A stretch of DNA of 64,000 nt from Archangium sp. (lineage in GTDB: Bacteria > Myxococcota > Myxococcia > Myxococcales > Myxococcaceae): positions 1 to 64,000 of the forward strand of contig JAUYRZ010000103.1 of NCBI GenBank assembly GCA_030695565.1, written 5' to 3'. Numbering within the stretch: position 1 is the first letter of the stretch; every line of letters begins with the position of its first letter. The position numbers and the translations under genes are program-made. Below, piece after piece: positions 62,284 to 64,000 of this stretch. The notes beneath the pieces were generated by a model. It was not told the origin of the DNA. It did no database searches and saw only the letters and a program-made list of their open reading frames with translations.

Positions 62284-63509
62284 TCGGGCTTCCCCTCGAT
62301 GAACTTGCGCGCGGAGTGCAGCACGAAGGTGCCGAGCTGAACATCGGTCGCCTCGGAGTCTCCGTTCTCGTCGACCGTGGTGACGATCTTGAGCTGCGGA
62401 GTCGTGAGCTCGACCACCCTCGGTCCCGAGGCCGCCCTGCGCGCCACGAACATCGTCGGCGCGAGGGGCGTCAGATCAGGAAGGTACTGCTCGACCTCGA
62501 GCTGCTTGACCTTGTCGGTGAGCAGCTCGTTCTTGAGCGCACGGCCCAGCAGCACGTCAGACTCGAACCCGCGCGCGCCTTTCGTCTTGAAGGTGCCCGA
62601 CAGCTCCTTGCCCGACGAGGTGCCCGCGTAGGTGTAGAGGCGGCCGCCGTTGTGCGTCGCGAGCATGTTGAGCTGAAGCTCTCCGTTCGTCGCAGCGATG
62701 ACGCGGCGGGCGCTGATGATGCCGTCCGCGTCGAGGTCGCTGATGGCGGCCGAGTCTTGCGCCATCCACTCCGTGGCCGAGCGGGGGAGCAGCAGGGTGC
62801 TTACGGTCGCGATGTGTTTCACGCCATCGTCGGTCTTCGTGAAGCGCACGGTGTCGAAGCCGACGGGCACTCCGTTGAGCGTGTCGATGGAGACCGTTCG
62901 ATACGTGGTGAGGGGGCCGGTCTCCGGCGCGGAGCGGGCGAGGATCGACGCGAGCCTCGTGGTGATGCGCTGGAACCCCTCCTGGTAGCCGGGCTCGTCG
63001 TGAAGGCAGAACACCGGGGAGCCCGTGTCGGGGAACACGGCGAGCTTGAGCAGGCCCGCCTGCTTTCCTGCGGGTGCGTCGACCAGGTACTTGAGCTCGA
63101 CGAAGAGTGCGGGCGCGCGCTCCACCACCTCGACGGCCACCAGGCGAATGGAGGCGATGGTGAACCGTGACTTCACCTGCGCGATGGCGCGCGCGATCGT
63201 CGCGCCTGCGTCGATGGGCGCCGGGTAGAGGAAACACTGCACCGGCAGCTGGGTGCCGATGGGCAGCTTGAGCTCGATGAACTTCTTCTCGGCGTCCGGC
63301 TTGACCTCCACGGGGCCCGCGGCTTCGACCTTCACGCGCCGCGTGCCGAGGTCGACGAGCTCGTCACCGACGGAGTCCGCCAGCTCGCGCTCGATCAGCT
63401 GGTCGAGGGTCTGCGGCGCAGGAGCGGGCGGCTTCGGCGGCGCGACCTCGACGGGATCCTTCGTGCAACTGCAAACCAGCACCGCCACCGCCACCAGGAT
63501 TCGTCGCAT
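62280..63509 (-). CDS. Lipoprotein of unknown function coupled to the transglutaminase-like gene
   Basis: The ATG at 63509 gives MRRILVAVAVLVCSCTKD, a lipoprotein signal with lipobox VCSC. The 409-residue product has a Pro-rich linker and two mainly beta-strand segments. No family was recognised. It overlaps the transglutaminase-like gene by four bases, and the pair may form one envelope unit, the lipoprotein as anchor or substrate of the enzyme (inference). Confidence 0.7.
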   Translation of the reverse strand: MRRILVAVAVLVCSCTKDPVEVAPPKPPAPAPQTLDQLIERELADSVGDELVDLGTRRVKVEAAGPVEVKPDAEKKFIELKLPIGTQLPVQCFLYPAPIDAGATIARAIAQVKSRFTIASIRLVAVEVVERAPALFVELKYLVDAPAGKQAGLLKLAVFPDTGSPVFCLHDEPGYQEGFQRITTRLASILARSAPETGPLTTYRTVSIDTLNGVPVGFDTVRFTKTDDGVKHIATVSTLLLPRSATEWMAQDSAAISDLDADGIISARRVIAATNGELQLNMLATHNGGRLYTYAGTSSGKELSGTFKTKGARGFESDVLLGRALKNELLTDKVKQLEVEQYLPDLTPLAPTMFVARRAASGPRVVELTTPQLKIVTTVDENGDSEATDVQLGTFVLHSARKFIEGKPE

Positions 63510-63946
63510 GACGCGAAGGCTCCCACGCTGGAGAGGGAATAGCTCGCAGCGACTCTGGCTCAACTCGTGGCGGCCGCCTCGAGCGTGGCGGGATCAGGGC
63601 GATCCAGGCTCGGATCGCGAACTCCTTCTGCGTCGCGGCAATGGCCTTCGCCGTCAGGCTGAGGGGCGGGCATCCAGAGCTGACCGATGGACCGTGTCAG
63701 CCCTGCGTCGCACTGGAGAAGAAGGTGGCGGCGGTGCTGACGGCCTACCCTTGAGTCAGCCAAGCGGTGTCTCACCTCCGCGCGCTACCGCGGTCTTCCC
63801 GAGGGCGTGCTGCCCCCGAGGCCCTCGCCGGAAGCGCGGTGCACTGAACGAGCGGTCGAAGCCCTTGGTATTTGGACGGTTCTTGTCTGCAAAGCTGTTC
63901 GCCCAAATCCGAGTCACCTGAGCGGTGAGCGCGGGGTCAGGCAGGC
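63510..63946. other. 437 bases without a recognised gene
   Basis: Open frames in this stretch are short and Arg/Ser/Pro-rich and overlap the reverse-strand lipoprotein in the opposite direction. No hairpin, promoter or remnant was recognised. Confidence 0.5.
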
Positions 63947-64000
63947 ATGATCGAACGCACGCTGCAGAAGAATGGGAAGGACCTCGTTCTCGCCGCCAAC
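63947..64000 (+). CDS. Possible 5' end of a gene running off the window
   Basis: An ATG at 63947 opens 18 codons to the window edge (MIERTLQKNGKDLVLAAN) with an AGGCA segment shortly before. The composition is protein-like, with Lys, Asn and Asp not expected in random DNA of this composition. It cannot be confirmed without the next bases. Confidence 0.35.
   Translation, partial: MIERTLQKNGKDLVLAAN

Noticed and set aside
1-64000. tRNA, rRNA or other structural RNA genes
   Set aside because: Reading for T-loop and anticodon-arm patterns gave no convincing candidate; a covariance search could not be run.

Overview
The window looks like chromosomal DNA of a GC-rich predatory or soil bacterium of the Myxococcota. 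The evidence is its very high GC content, two proteins with MYXO-CTERM-type tails (Cys, short hydrophobic helix, Arg cluster), eukaryotic-like Ser/Thr kinases, an MglA-like protein, many lipoproteins, a giant Ig-like/Cys-rich lipoprotein, several hybrid signalling proteins, and frequent GTG/TTG starts with 4-base overlaps. No rRNA, tRNA, phage or intact insertion sequence was recognised.

Layout. 1-7.4 kb: the 3' end of a MYXO-CTERM protein with a strong terminator, a Tat-type amidohydrolase, a PHP-type lipoprotein and a 1503-residue lipoprotein with ten Cys-rich repeats between Ig-like domains. 7.8-14.2 kb: a reverse-strand RND efflux operon (TetR regulator, adaptor lipoprotein, RND pump, TolC-like channel) behind a palindromic operator. 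14.3-21.1 kb: a reverse-strand run of a CHASE2 adenylate cyclase, an SH3-like exported protein, two tandem M48 metalloprotease lipoproteins, a DUF952 protein and a membrane-anchored unknown. 21.1-27.5 kb: an envelope operon of unknown role with a phased GTGACAAC operator-like array, then cysteine synthase, a HAD hydrolase and a MYXO-CTERM metalloprotease. 27.5-33.9 kb: amidohydrolase lipoprotein, a frameshifted phospholipase D-like gene, an ASH-type lipoprotein, and cytochrome bd oxidase (cydAB). 33.9-40.8 kb: an MFS transporter overlapping tail-to-tail an Hpt-REC-EAL protein, a deletion scar and ileS.

40.8-51.8 kb: an exactly phased (57-base) array of alternating inverted repeats, a MarR-like regulator, a lipoprotein, surE, a diacylglycerol-kinase-like protein, then a signalling neighbourhood. 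That neighbourhood holds a stand-alone sigma region-2-like protein, a Ser/Thr kinase ending in a degenerate HD-GYP domain, a metallophosphoesterase, a second Ser/Thr kinase, and an MglA-like pseudo-GTPase with a signal peptide. 51.9-64 kb: an exported unknown, a decayed stretch with gene remnants, two hybrid histidine kinases, an esterase, a TPR lipoprotein, a possible antitoxin/nucleotidyltransferase pair, and a transglutaminase-like protein coupled to a lipoprotein.

The best candidates for something undescribed are the exported pseudo-MglA beside the kinases (51117-51767), the kinase/pseudo-HD-GYP fusion (44575-48441), and the 57-base phased inverted-repeat array (40893-41103). All family assignments rest on motif reading and memory of the families; no database search was run.
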